From an uncultured Lachnospiraceae bacterium (lineage in GTDB: Bacteria > Bacillota > Clostridia > Lachnospirales > Lachnospiraceae), in NCBI GenBank assembly GCA_902803745.1, contig CADCRB010000060.1, forward strand, positions 1-5,982: a stretch of 5,982 nt of DNA, written 5' to 3'. Both the position numbers and the translations under genes were made by a program. This document shows positions 1-5,353 of the stretch, one piece after another; the first letter of the stretch is position 1, and every line of letters begins with the position of its first letter. The notes under the pieces are model-generated. The model made no database searches and was not told the origin of the DNA. It worked only from the letters and a program-made list of their open reading frames with translations.

Positions 1-1525
1 CGTCGTTTTTAGGGATATCTCGGTTTATGTCAACCGTATCTTTTTTTGCCGCCGTTTCATTTACCCCGTCTCTGAAATTCTCTTTCCCTTCAGCATCTGT
101 GCGCTTTTTTGCCTCTTTTGGCTCTGTGACTTTTCCGGACTTCCCTACTCTGGTATCAGGCAGTATTTCTCCATCGTCAGCCCCGAGCCTGACAAATATC
201 TCACCATCAGACGCTTTAAGTTCATAATGAATATTTCCTCCGGAAGCATCTATCTCTTCTCCGGAAAGCATCGCTTTATATTTTCCTCCCGGCACATTTA
301 TGTCAACCCGCGCCGGGTTTTCGTCATTATTTACTGCGACTGCTGCAGCCGCTTCCCCCATAACTCGAAGGAAGCAATACTGTCTGTTAGTAAGGAGCTT
401 CTGCTCATATGCTCCATATGAAAGACAAGGAACAGAACGGCGTATCTTCCCCAATGCCTTTATTATCTCCGAGCGTTGCCTGTAACCATCATCTCCAAGG
501 CACTCATCCAGCATAAGAGCCGGACGTATCCCCCAGTCATCGCCTCCACCCTTCTTTCCTTCGACACCGAATTCCGAACCGTAATACACAGAAGGAATAC
601 CCGGCAGAGTATACAAAAGTATATGGAGCGGTACAAAATGAGCTTTATTATTGAGCCGCGAATAAATACGCTCTACATCGTGATTATCAGCAAAATTATA
701 GAGCCTCAGTCCCATCGGGTCACCTCCGCCCATATCATAAAGCCGCTTCACAGTATGTGCTATTTCAAAATAATTATGGTCGTTATGTCCCGAATAAAGG
801 GCTTTATGGAGATGATAATTCGTCACGGCATGTATCCCGGCATCTCTTTCCCATCGTATATATTCACCATGTATGACCTCTCCCATAAGATAGAATTCCG
901 GCTTTACCTCATCCGCCACCCTTCGAAGCATCCTCATAAAATCAAAATCCAGTACATCCGCCGCATCAAGCCTGAGTCCGTCTATATCAAATTCATCAAC
1001 CCAGAATCTGATAACATCAGCTATGTATCCCTGCACCTCAGGATTTTTCTGATTCAGTCTGGCCAGAAGATCATATCCTCCCCAGTTTTCATAGGAAAAG
1101 CCATCGTTAAAGCTGTTATTCCCGTATAGATTGACTCCCGCATACCAGCCCAGATATTTTGATCCTTCCCTATGCTCTTTGATATCCTTGAACGCAAAGA
1201 AATCACGTCCGGTATGATTAAAGACCGCATCCAGGATCACTCGAATTCCTTCCTTGTGGCAGGCTGAAACAAAGTTCTTCAGATCATCATTGGTTCCCAG
1301 TCTGCTGTCAAGCTTTTTATAGTCAGTAGTCTCATAGCCATGCCCTACAGACTCAAAGAGAGGACCAATATAGATCCCGTTAAATCCCATATCCCGGACG
1401 TGCTTTATCCACTTGCTTAACTTCGGCAGCCTGTGCACAGGATCCCCATAGTCATTCTCATGCGGACAGCCCAGGAGTCCCAAAGGATAAATATGATAAA
1501 AGATCGCCTCGTCATACCAAGCCAT
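1..1525 (-). CDS. GH13 alpha-amylase-family glycosidase, intracellular (3' end missing)
   Basis: The reading frame stays open for 508 codons from ATG at 1525 to the left edge, so the C-terminus is outside the window. All four GH13 signature regions are present: region I DAVFNH (residues 99-104), region II GLRLDAAD (183-190) with nucleophile D187, region III GEV with acid/base E216, and region IV FADNHD (278-283) with the transition-state Asp D283. The barrel starts immediately (WYDEAIFYHIYPLG), with no signal peptide and no N-terminal CBM34-like domain, so the enzyme is probably cytosolic and acts on imported maltodextrins or similar alpha-glucans. The barrel runs to about residue 370. A beta-rich C domain follows (about 375-447), then a very hydrophilic Lys/Glu/Asp-rich tail (450-508) that continues off the edge. 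The start is supported by GGAGG with a 7-base spacer. The exact specificity (maltodextrin glucosidase, cyclomaltodextrinase or alpha-amylase) cannot be read from the sequence. Confidence 0.93.
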   Translation of the reverse strand, partial: MAWYDEAIFYHIYPLGLLGCPHENDYGDPVHRLPKLSKWIKHVRDMGFNGIYIGPLFESVGHGYETTDYKKLDSRLGTNDDLKNFVSACHKEGIRVILDAVFNHTGRDFFAFKDIKEHREGSKYLGWYAGVNLYGNNSFNDGFSYENWGGYDLLARLNQKNPEVQGYIADVIRFWVDEFDIDGLRLDAADVLDFDFMRMLRRVADEVKPEFYLMGEVIHGEYIRWERDAGIHAVTNYHLHKALYSGHNDHNYFEIAHTVKRLYDMGGGDPMGLRLYNFADNHDVERIYSRLNNKAHFVPLHILLYTLPGIPSVYYGSEFGVEGKKGGGDDWGIRPALMLDECLGDDGYRQRSEIIKALGKIRRSVPCLSYGAYEQKLLTNRQYCFLRVMGEAAAAVAVNNDENPARVDINVPGGKYKAMLSGEEIDASGGNIHYELKASDGEIFVRLGADDGEILPDTRVGKSGKVTEPKEAKKRTDAEGKENFRDGVNETAAKKDTVDINRDIPKND

Positions 1526-1592
1526 TTCAAACCTCCGTATTCTCTTCAAGGAGTTTCGGTGCCCCCTGATTATCATCCAAGTTACAAAAAGA

Positions 1593-1621
1593 ATTGTATC
1601 AGAATCAGAGCCCGTTTTGAA
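1593..1621 (-). promoter_or_regulatory. candidate promoter of the GH13 gene
   Basis: On the minus strand, TTCAAA (1621-1616; 4 of 6 match TTGACA) and TACAAT (1598-1593; 5 of 6 match TATAAT) are separated by exactly 17 bases. The site lies about 70 bases upstream of the GH13 start codon. The spacing and -10 are good and the -35 is mediocre, so the assignment is tentative. Confidence 0.4.
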
Positions 1622-1661
1622 GTCTATTTTGTACACAGGGATCTTCATCCGCACTACATCT

Positions 1662-1680
1662 TGTAAAAATCGCTTTTATA
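1662..1680. repeat. AT-rich imperfect inverted repeat, possible operator
   Basis: The arms TGTAAAA (1662-1668) and TTTTATA (1674-1680) are inverted copies with one mismatch, separated by the 5 bases ATCGC. The site sits between two divergent genes, upstream of the candidate GH13 promoter. It does not fit the catabolite-response (cre) consensus, because the central CG is displaced by one base. An AT-rich repeat of this length can arise by chance. Confidence 0.3.
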
Positions 1681-1698
1681 TCCTCATTCCACCGAAAA

Positions 1699-1734
1699 GC
1701 TCTAAATAAAATGGGTTTTATCGAGCCAGTTTTT
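1699..1734 (+). other. terminator-like hairpin in the cheC upstream region
   Basis: GCTC (1699-1702) pairs with GAGC (1723-1726), and ATAAAA (1706-1711) pairs with TTTTAT (1716-1721) around a TGGG loop. The strand mismatch between the stems is TAA against C. Five T's follow at 1730-1734. No plus-strand gene lies upstream that would need a terminator, so this could be a leader attenuator of the phosphatase gene, a binding site, or chance. The stem is AT-rich and weak. Confidence 0.3.
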
Positions 1735-1840
1735 GTGGTAAGATAATCATTACGATTCGGTTGGATCACCAGTCCGGGTTTTGATCACAGCTTTGAGAAC
1801 GGCTGTCTGATATTTAATAGATAGGAGAACAGAGCAGATA

Positions 1841-2446
1841 ATGGCTGATTCACTTACACCGCTCCAGATAGACATCCTCGGAGAGATCGCAAATATCACT
1901 ATGGGAAATTCTGCGACGACTTTGTCTATGATGGTTCAGCACAAGGTTGATATCACTACACCCAAGGTTGAACTGATCAGACGAAGCGCTGCTTTAGATG
2001 ACTACGACAAGACCTGTGTCTTTGTTAATATCCACTACGTCAAAGGTATTACCGGAAACAATATTTTTATCCTTAAGGAGCATGATGTTCTCGTAATGAC
2101 TGATCTCATGATGGGAGGTCCGGGCACTAATGTGACGGGAGAGGTAGGCGAGCTGCAAAAGAGCGCTGTATCCGAAGCGATGAATCAGATGATGGGCAGC
2201 GCCGCAACCTCGATGTCAACAATGCTTCGCAGACCCATAGATATCAGCACTCCTTCAGTAGAAATGATAGATGTAAATTCGGTAAAGGTCTTCGAGAAGA
2301 TGTTTGACAACCCTTCAGATCTGTTTGTAAAGATCGGCTTCAGACTCGAGATAGAACCTAAGATCATGGACTCCATTATGGTTCAGCTTTATCCTCTTGA
2401 TTTTGCGCTCAGTATGTGCGGCATTTTCACCGGTCTTCAGGTCTGA
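1841..2446 (+). CDS. cheC: CheC/FliY-type CheY-P phosphatase (stand-alone, two active sites)
   Basis: This 201-residue cytosolic protein carries the CheC/FliY phosphatase motif [D/S]-x3-E-x2-N-x22-P twice: D11/E15/N18/P41 and S108/E112/N115/P138, both intact with exact spacing. In this family the Glu and Asn act in hydrolysing phospho-Asp of CheY-P. The two halves are visibly related (SATTLSMMVQHKVDITTP against AATSMSTMLRRPIDISTP), as expected for its pseudo-twofold fold. The wording resembles the N-terminal part of FliY, but the SpoA/FliN domain that makes FliY a motor-switch protein is absent, as is FliY's N-terminal peptide. The length matches CheC (about 200 residues). The start is the only usable one, since an in-frame TGA lies at 1808-1810. 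The best ribosome site, GGAG at 1824-1827, is 13 bases away, which is long. The gene is monocistronic with its own terminator and no motility neighbours here. Whether it acts on CheY or another receiver domain is unknown. Confidence 0.9.
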   Translation: MADSLTPLQIDILGEIANITMGNSATTLSMMVQHKVDITTPKVELIRRSAALDDYDKTCVFVNIHYVKGITGNNIFILKEHDVLVMTDLMMGGPGTNVTGEVGELQKSAVSEAMNQMMGSAATSMSTMLRRPIDISTPSVEMIDVNSVKVFEKMFDNPSDLFVKIGFRLEIEPKIMDSIMVQLYPLDFALSMCGIFTGLQV

Positions 2447-2470
2447 CTCCGGACAAATGATGATATGATC

Positions 2471-2495
2471 AAGGCTGCCTTAAAGGCAGCCTTTT
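2471..2495. terminator. intrinsic terminator after cheC, shared with the convergent gene
   Basis: A 9-bp stem, AAGGCTGCC (2471-2479) with GGCAGCCTT (2485-2493), has a 5-base loop. On the plus strand it runs into TTTTATT, a good Rho-independent terminator for the phosphatase gene. The right arm abuts the stop codon (2494-2496) of the minus-strand ECF gene. Read on that strand the hairpin is followed by only TTGATC, so it would terminate that gene less strongly. Confidence 0.82.
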
Positions 2496-3051
2496 ATTCT
2501 GCAGCAGGATTGATCTTTTCAAGCACAGGAATAAGGGCAGCCGCTAATACAATACCGGTCAGTCCCTGCACGACATTGAAAGGTATCTCCGCAGCAGACT
2601 GCGTCACTGCAGCACCGACTGCAACTGCCTCACTACCGGTACTTATAACTGTAAGCACCAGGATATTATATAAAAAATAGCCTGTTATCATTACGATTTC
2701 CCCTGCCGTTCCAGCCAGAACAGCTTTCATGGACAGACGCATGTTATTATTCCTTGAAAGCCCTCTGAAAACCAGCGCCGCCACGTAGGCAGTCAGAAAT
2801 TTTATTATGAAGGTCCCCGGCGCCCATGCCGCATATCCTCCAAGCAGATCAGACAGCATAGATCCTATCCCCGCCGATACCCCGCCGGTGACAGATCCCA
2901 GCATGAAACCCGCAAGCAACACAAAGCAGTCACCGGGATGTACGTATCCCATTGTGGGAGTTGGTATTTTTATCACCATTGTCGCCACACAGGTCATAGC
3001 TGCCAGAGAAGCACCTGCAGCTATCATCCTTATGTTCTTTATATCAGACAA
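2494..3051 (-). CDS. ECF transporter S component (substrate-binding membrane subunit), substrate unknown
   Basis: A 185-residue, very hydrophobic protein with about six membrane segments (roughly 7-28, 42-58, 60-72, 78-96, 108-136, 154-177). The segment PTPTMGYVHPGDCFVLLAG followed by GSMLSDLLGGYAAWAPGTF and IIK is characteristic of the ECF S-component family (ECF_trnsprt). These bind a vitamin or micronutrient and dock on a shared EcfA/A'/T energising module. A14-x3-A18 in helix 1 fits the small-residue docking motif known for S components. No EcfA or EcfT gene is adjacent, as expected for a group II system with a shared module elsewhere. The first in-frame ATG (3087) has no ribosome site and lies only a few bases past the expected transcription start. 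TTG at 3051 has AAAGGAGGT six bases upstream, so I call TTG. The gene is monocistronic with its own promoter and no visible riboswitch, so the substrate cannot be inferred from regulation. Confidence 0.88.
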   Translation of the reverse strand: MSDIKNIRMIAAGASLAAMTCVATMVIKIPTPTMGYVHPGDCFVLLAGFMLGSVTGGVSAGIGSMLSDLLGGYAAWAPGTFIIKFLTAYVAALVFRGLSRNNNMRLSMKAVLAGTAGEIVMITGYFLYNILVLTVISTGSEAVAVGAAVTQSAAEIPFNVVQGLTGIVLAAALIPVLEKINPAAE

Positions 3052-3057
3052 ATTCAG

Positions 3058-3066
3058 ACCTCCTTT
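3058..3066 (-). promoter_or_regulatory. ribosome binding site fixing a TTG start
   Basis: The minus strand reads AAAGGAGGT, then CTGAAT, then TTG at 3051-3049. This is a near-perfect anti-16S match at ideal 6-base spacing to TTG. It lies inside the longer reading frame that starts at ATG 3087 and just downstream of ATG 3069, so neither ATG can use it. Confidence 0.8.
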
Positions 3067-3086
3067 CATAATATCCAATACGATCA

Positions 3087-3116
3087 TTGTCTTTCAGATC
3101 ATTATAATGGTAGAAT
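3087..3116 (+). promoter_or_regulatory. candidate promoter of the HAD phosphatase gene
   Basis: TTGTCT (3087-3092; 4 of 6) and TAGAAT (3111-3116; 5 of 6) are separated by 18 bases. Transcription would start near 3123, about 40 bases before the ATG. The box positions interleave with the divergent ECF promoter, so RNA polymerase could probably occupy only one at a time. The second TATAAT at 3103-3108 on this strand has no matching -35. Confidence 0.45.
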
Positions 3117-3129
3117 ATGCATATGGCAA
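3101..3129 (-). promoter_or_regulatory. promoter of the ECF S-component gene
   Basis: On the minus strand, TTGCCA (3129-3124; 5 of 6) is followed by a 17-base spacer and a perfect TATAAT (3106-3101). Transcription would start near 3094, giving a leader of about 40 bases, too short for a riboswitch. The -10 lies within the ATTATAAT palindrome (3101-3108), which also places a TATAAT on the other strand. Confidence 0.78.
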
Positions 3130-3160
3130 GAAAAATTTTTATATTTCCTAGAGGTTTAGT

Positions 3161-3829
3161 ATGAATAATTACGATGCTGCAATCTTTGATCTCGACGGCA
3201 CAACCGCCAACACTCTTGAAAACCTTGCATTCTGTGCAAATTCAGTGATATCAGAATACGGATTAACCCCTGCTGAAACAGAAAAATATAAATACTTCGT
3301 AGGAGACGGATCAAGAGTCCAGATGCAGAGATTACTGTCATATAAAGACAGATATCATGGCTCAGAGGACGAACCCTTTCTGGAAGAAGTCTTCGAAAAA
3401 TATCTGGCGTTTCTCTCGGATCACTGCGCGGACGGAGTGGTTGCATATGACGGAATGCCGGAGCTGTTAAAAAATCTCAATAATAAAGGCATAAAATGCG
3501 CCATCTTCTCCAACAAGCCGCATAAGCAGGCCTGCAAAGTCGTTTCCTCTGTATATCCGGACGGAACCTTCGTTGAAGTCCTTGGACAGATGGACAGCTA
3601 TCCCAGAAAGCCTGACCCTGCCGGAGCCCTGTACCTGGCCGAAAGGATGCAGGTACGTCCTGACAGATGCATATATGTCGGCGATACAAATACTGACATG
3701 AAAACCGGAAAAAGCGCCGGCATGCACACGATCGGCGTACTTTGGGGTTTCAGAGACAGAGAAGAGCTTGAAAAAGCGGGAGCAGACATCATAGTGTCAG
3801 CTCCCGCCGAAATCCTCGCCCTGATATAA
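3161..3829 (+). CDS. HAD-superfamily phosphatase, phosphoglycolate phosphatase-like
   Basis: This 222-residue soluble protein has the complete HAD motif set. Motif I is DLDGT with nucleophile D10 and acid/base D12. Motif II is S117 in IFSNK, motif III is K150 in RKPDP, and motif IV is GDTNTD with D175 and D179. The insert between motifs I and II (about residues 16-90) is a helical C1-type cap, as in Gph, PpaX and beta-phosphoglucomutase. Length and cap type fit small-molecule phosphate monoester hydrolysis with Mg2+ in the cytosol. The Gph/PpaX branch is the closest match, but substrate specificity of this family cannot be read reliably. One oddity: the residue after DLDGT is Thr rather than the usual Leu, and the usual DT six to seven residues on reads NT. 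The start is supported by AGAGG (3150-3154) with a 6-base spacer. It is a single gene, divergent from the ECF gene and convergent with the small-protein gene. Confidence 0.88.
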   Translation: MNNYDAAIFDLDGTTANTLENLAFCANSVISEYGLTPAETEKYKYFVGDGSRVQMQRLLSYKDRYHGSEDEPFLEEVFEKYLAFLSDHCADGVVAYDGMPELLKNLNNKGIKCAIFSNKPHKQACKVVSSVYPDGTFVEVLGQMDSYPRKPDPAGALYLAERMQVRPDRCIYVGDTNTDMKTGKSAGMHTIGVLWGFRDREELEKAGADIIVSAPAEILALI

Positions 3830-3854
3830 GACAGATTCTTGTTTTTTATATCAG
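3821..3854. repeat. inverted repeat spanning two convergent stop codons
   Basis: CTGATATAA (3821-3829) and TTATATCAG (3846-3854) are perfect 9-base inverted copies, extendable by a G-U and an A-U pair, with a loop of 12-16 bases. The left arm contains the TAA stop of the HAD gene (3827-3829) and the right arm the TGA stop of the minus-strand small gene (3853-3851). The only T run, six bases at 3842-3847, lies before the right arm rather than after the hairpin, so it is not a standard terminator for either gene. It may still stabilise 3' ends. Confidence 0.5.
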
Positions 3855-4150
3855 CCTTCTTCCTCCTGAACCTCATTCAGCCAGGCTACAGCTTCTTTAT
3901 ATCCGTCTTCGCTGAATTCGAAGTCACGCGACCTTATCTCTTCTTCCGGTGTTTTCTCATATCCCAGCTTTCCGAACCAGACCTCGGCTCGAAGCTTGGG
4001 ATTATCAGCCATTCTCTCCTCTTCAGAGCAGTAGACCACTTCCTTTAAAGGCTCGCGGGCCAGACGAAAGCGCTTGCCCCTGTCTGACCCGTAATATGCC
4101 TCACCGTAAATATAATGCTTTATTCCGTACAGATCCTTCTCTGTGATCAT
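3851..4150 (-). CDS. uncharacterised small protein coupled to the DUF3048 gene
   Basis: A 99-residue soluble, acidic protein with no signal peptide or membrane segment; I cannot assign a function. Recognisable stretches are KHYIYGEAYYGSDRGKRFRLAREPL near the N-terminus in two parts (KHYIYGEAYYGSDRG, then KRFRLAREPL), a central AEVWFGKLGYEKTPEEE, and a C-terminal FSEDGYKEAVAWLNE helix. From memory, similar proteins occur in Lachnospiraceae, but I cannot name a family. ATG at 4150 shares one base with the TGA stop of the lipoprotein gene (TGATG). An alternative GTG at 4153 gives a 4-base overlap and one more residue. Neither start has a properly spaced ribosome site, the only candidate being AGAG at 4156-4153, so translation is probably coupled to termination of the upstream gene. 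No promoter or terminator of its own was found. Confidence 0.75.
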   Translation of the reverse strand: MITEKDLYGIKHYIYGEAYYGSDRGKRFRLAREPLKEVVYCSEEERMADNPKLRAEVWFGKLGYEKTPEEEIRSRDFEFSEDGYKEAVAWLNEVQEEEG

Positions 4151-5295
4151 CACTCTATCTTTGTTTCCGCAAAATCATCTTTGGGCATTATTGCCACATA
4201 TGTCTTTCCGACGTTGATCTTGATCTCATCGCCGTTTTCATCAAAGTAATGTGTAGGACTGGTATCATCCTCCTTTGTCCAGGTAACCTTTATCGCCTTA
4301 CCGTTGGTGATATAATAGCCCTCACGTTTCTCGTCACCGGAGTAGTCACTGTCATTGGTATGAAGGAACATATAACCGTGATCATCAAGCTTCTCAAGAC
4401 GTGCTCCCTGTATCAGAAGGTTCTTAAAGCATACCTGCTTGTTGCCGTTTCCTGCATCAACTTCCTTGTCTCCATACTGGAAGTAATAGTACACACCCTC
4501 ATCGGCATTATACTCAAGCCAGGGCTTGTTATGATGAAAAGCAAGTGTTACCTTATTTGCAGTCTGCGCATTTGAATACTGATCTAAAGTATTCGGGTTT
4601 GCCCTTGTCGCAAATTTATAATGCTCACCCTTATAATACTCATTATAGGTCTTTGAGTAACCTGTATTCTTAAAGTTCTTATCAACATCACCCTCAAGAG
4701 CGTACTCGGTAAATTCTCTCGGCTTTCCGTTGTTAACTCTGGAGAATGTGCCTGAGAATCTCTCAACGTATGGATTATCATAAAACATATCGTTATAGAA
4801 AGGTCCACCGTCATGGCAGAGCACCGCATTCCACTCGGTAAAGGTCTGCAGGTTTGTAGGTCTCGTACTTCTGATCGATCCGATCTGCTTGACAGAATTA
4901 TAATCCTTAAACATGCACATAAATCTGGTCACGCCGTCGTTCTGGGTGCTGTTCATGATCTCATAGATTATATCTGCTTCAGACACACCAAAATGCGGCA
5001 AAGCAGTCTTCTCATCATCCACCATCACGGCAATAGGTCTCTGATCCGCAAGCGACTCATCTATCCACTCGCCGGTCAGCGGATTGGCCACCATTCCGTC
5101 AGGTGGTGTATCCGACTCTTCTTCTGCCGCGGGAGCCTCAGTCTGATCTGGCTGAACCTCCTGCATCACCATAGCCGGGCCCTGGGCTGCCTCTGTAGAT
5201 GCCTCCTCAGTTGCCTCCTCGTCTTTACCTCCGCAGCCCGTGAATACAAGCGCTGTCGCAAGACCGATCGCAAAAAACAAAGTTCTTTTTTTCAT
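4150..5295 (-). CDS. YerB-like DUF3048 lipoprotein
   Basis: A 381-residue secreted lipoprotein. The signal peptide MKKRTLFFAIGLATALVFTGC has a short basic n-region, a hydrophobic core and lipobox F18-T-G-C21, so C21 would be lipid-modified. A disordered Glu/Ala/Thr/Pro-rich spacer follows (22-68). NPLTGEWIDESLADQRPIAV (71-90), then EADIIYE (106-112), GVTRFM (121-126) and KQIGSIRSTRP (136-146) are hallmarks of the DUF3048 N-terminal domain. A C-terminal domain (about 245-375) ends in WTKEDDTSPTHYFDENGDE and GKTYVAIMP. B. subtilis YerB belongs to this family; the biochemical role is not established. The start has AGGAG at 5307-5303 with a 7-base spacer. The gene lies only 58 bases downstream of a tRNA-Gly gene, with a hairpin between and no promoter I can recognise. 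It overlaps the next gene by one base. The lipoprotein is probably displayed on the outer face of the membrane. Confidence 0.92.
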   Translation of the reverse strand: MKKRTLFFAIGLATALVFTGCGGKDEEATEEASTEAAQGPAMVMQEVQPDQTEAPAAEEESDTPPDGMVANPLTGEWIDESLADQRPIAVMVDDEKTALPHFGVSEADIIYEIMNSTQNDGVTRFMCMFKDYNSVKQIGSIRSTRPTNLQTFTEWNAVLCHDGGPFYNDMFYDNPYVERFSGTFSRVNNGKPREFTEYALEGDVDKNFKNTGYSKTYNEYYKGEHYKFATRANPNTLDQYSNAQTANKVTLAFHHNKPWLEYNADEGVYYYFQYGDKEVDAGNGNKQVCFKNLLIQGARLEKLDDHGYMFLHTNDSDYSGDEKREGYYITNGKAIKVTWTKEDDTSPTHYFDENGDEIKINVGKTYVAIMPKDDFAETKIE

Positions 5296-5308
5296 ATATC
5301 ATCTCCTA

Positions 5309-5339
5309 TAAAAAATATACAGGCGCTATTGCGCCCTGT
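5309..5339 (-). terminator. hairpin with T run between tRNA-Gly and the lipoprotein gene
   Basis: On the minus strand, ACAGGGCGC (5339-5331), loop AATA, and GCGCCTGT (5326-5319) form an 8-bp GC-rich stem with one bulged base. ATATTTTTTATA follows. This reads as an intrinsic terminator for the tRNA gene. It sits directly in front of the ribosome site of the DUF3048 gene, so read-through would produce that mRNA. A second T run (seven T's, 5349-5343) precedes the hairpin, right after the tRNA. Confidence 0.65.
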
Positions 5340-5353
5340 CTGAAAAAAACAAA

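Larger units (their letters stand above)
1526..1840. other. divergent intergenic region between GH13 and cheC-like genes
   Basis: These 315 bases hold no credible gene. From left to right they contain the GH13 ribosome site, a candidate minus-strand promoter (1593-1621), an AT-rich imperfect inverted repeat (1662-1680) and a hairpin followed by a T run on the plus strand (1699-1734). A lone -10-like GATAAT (1742-1747) has no acceptable -35. Two related 9-base stretches, TTGGATCAC (1761-1769) and TTTGATCAC (1780-1788), follow, and then GGAG (1824-1827) before the phosphatase start. I could not find a convincing plus-strand promoter, nor a sigma-28 type motility promoter with a proper TAAA -35 box. 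Confidence 0.7.

Noticed and set aside
476..1129. 217-codon open frame on the plus strand
   Set aside because: It is antisense to the GH13 gene, whose frame holds all four catalytic regions. It has no ribosome site and a composition typical of a mirrored frame.
1433..1666. 77-codon open frame on the plus strand reaching into the divergent spacer
   Set aside because: Mostly antisense to the start of the GH13 gene, without ribosome site or family resemblance.
1748..1840. Cyclic-di-GMP or other riboswitch, or a sigma-28 promoter, before the cheC-like gene
   Set aside because: No aptamer core motifs are visible. TCTGATAT at 1806-1813 partly resembles a sigma-28 -10, but no TAAA box lies at the right distance.
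3052..3087. Longer N-terminus for the ECF gene from ATG 3087 or ATG 3069
   Set aside because: No ribosome site precedes either ATG, and the strong AAAGGAGGT downstream points to TTG 3051.
3052..3100. Vitamin riboswitch upstream of the ECF gene
   Set aside because: The leader predicted from the promoter is only about 40 bases and shows no structured aptamer or conserved box.
2807..3151. 114-codon open frame on the plus strand
   Set aside because: It lies opposite the ECF S-component gene and its promoter, with no ribosome site and no recognisable domain.
4813..5343. 176-codon open frame on the plus strand
   Set aside because: It is antisense to the DUF3048 gene, reads Arg/His/Leu-rich nonsense and runs into the tRNA terminator hairpin.
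5303..5346. Promoter TTCAGA/TATATT for the DUF3048 gene
   Set aside because: Spacing is 19 bases and the boxes overlap the hairpin. Transcription would begin inside the ribosome binding site.
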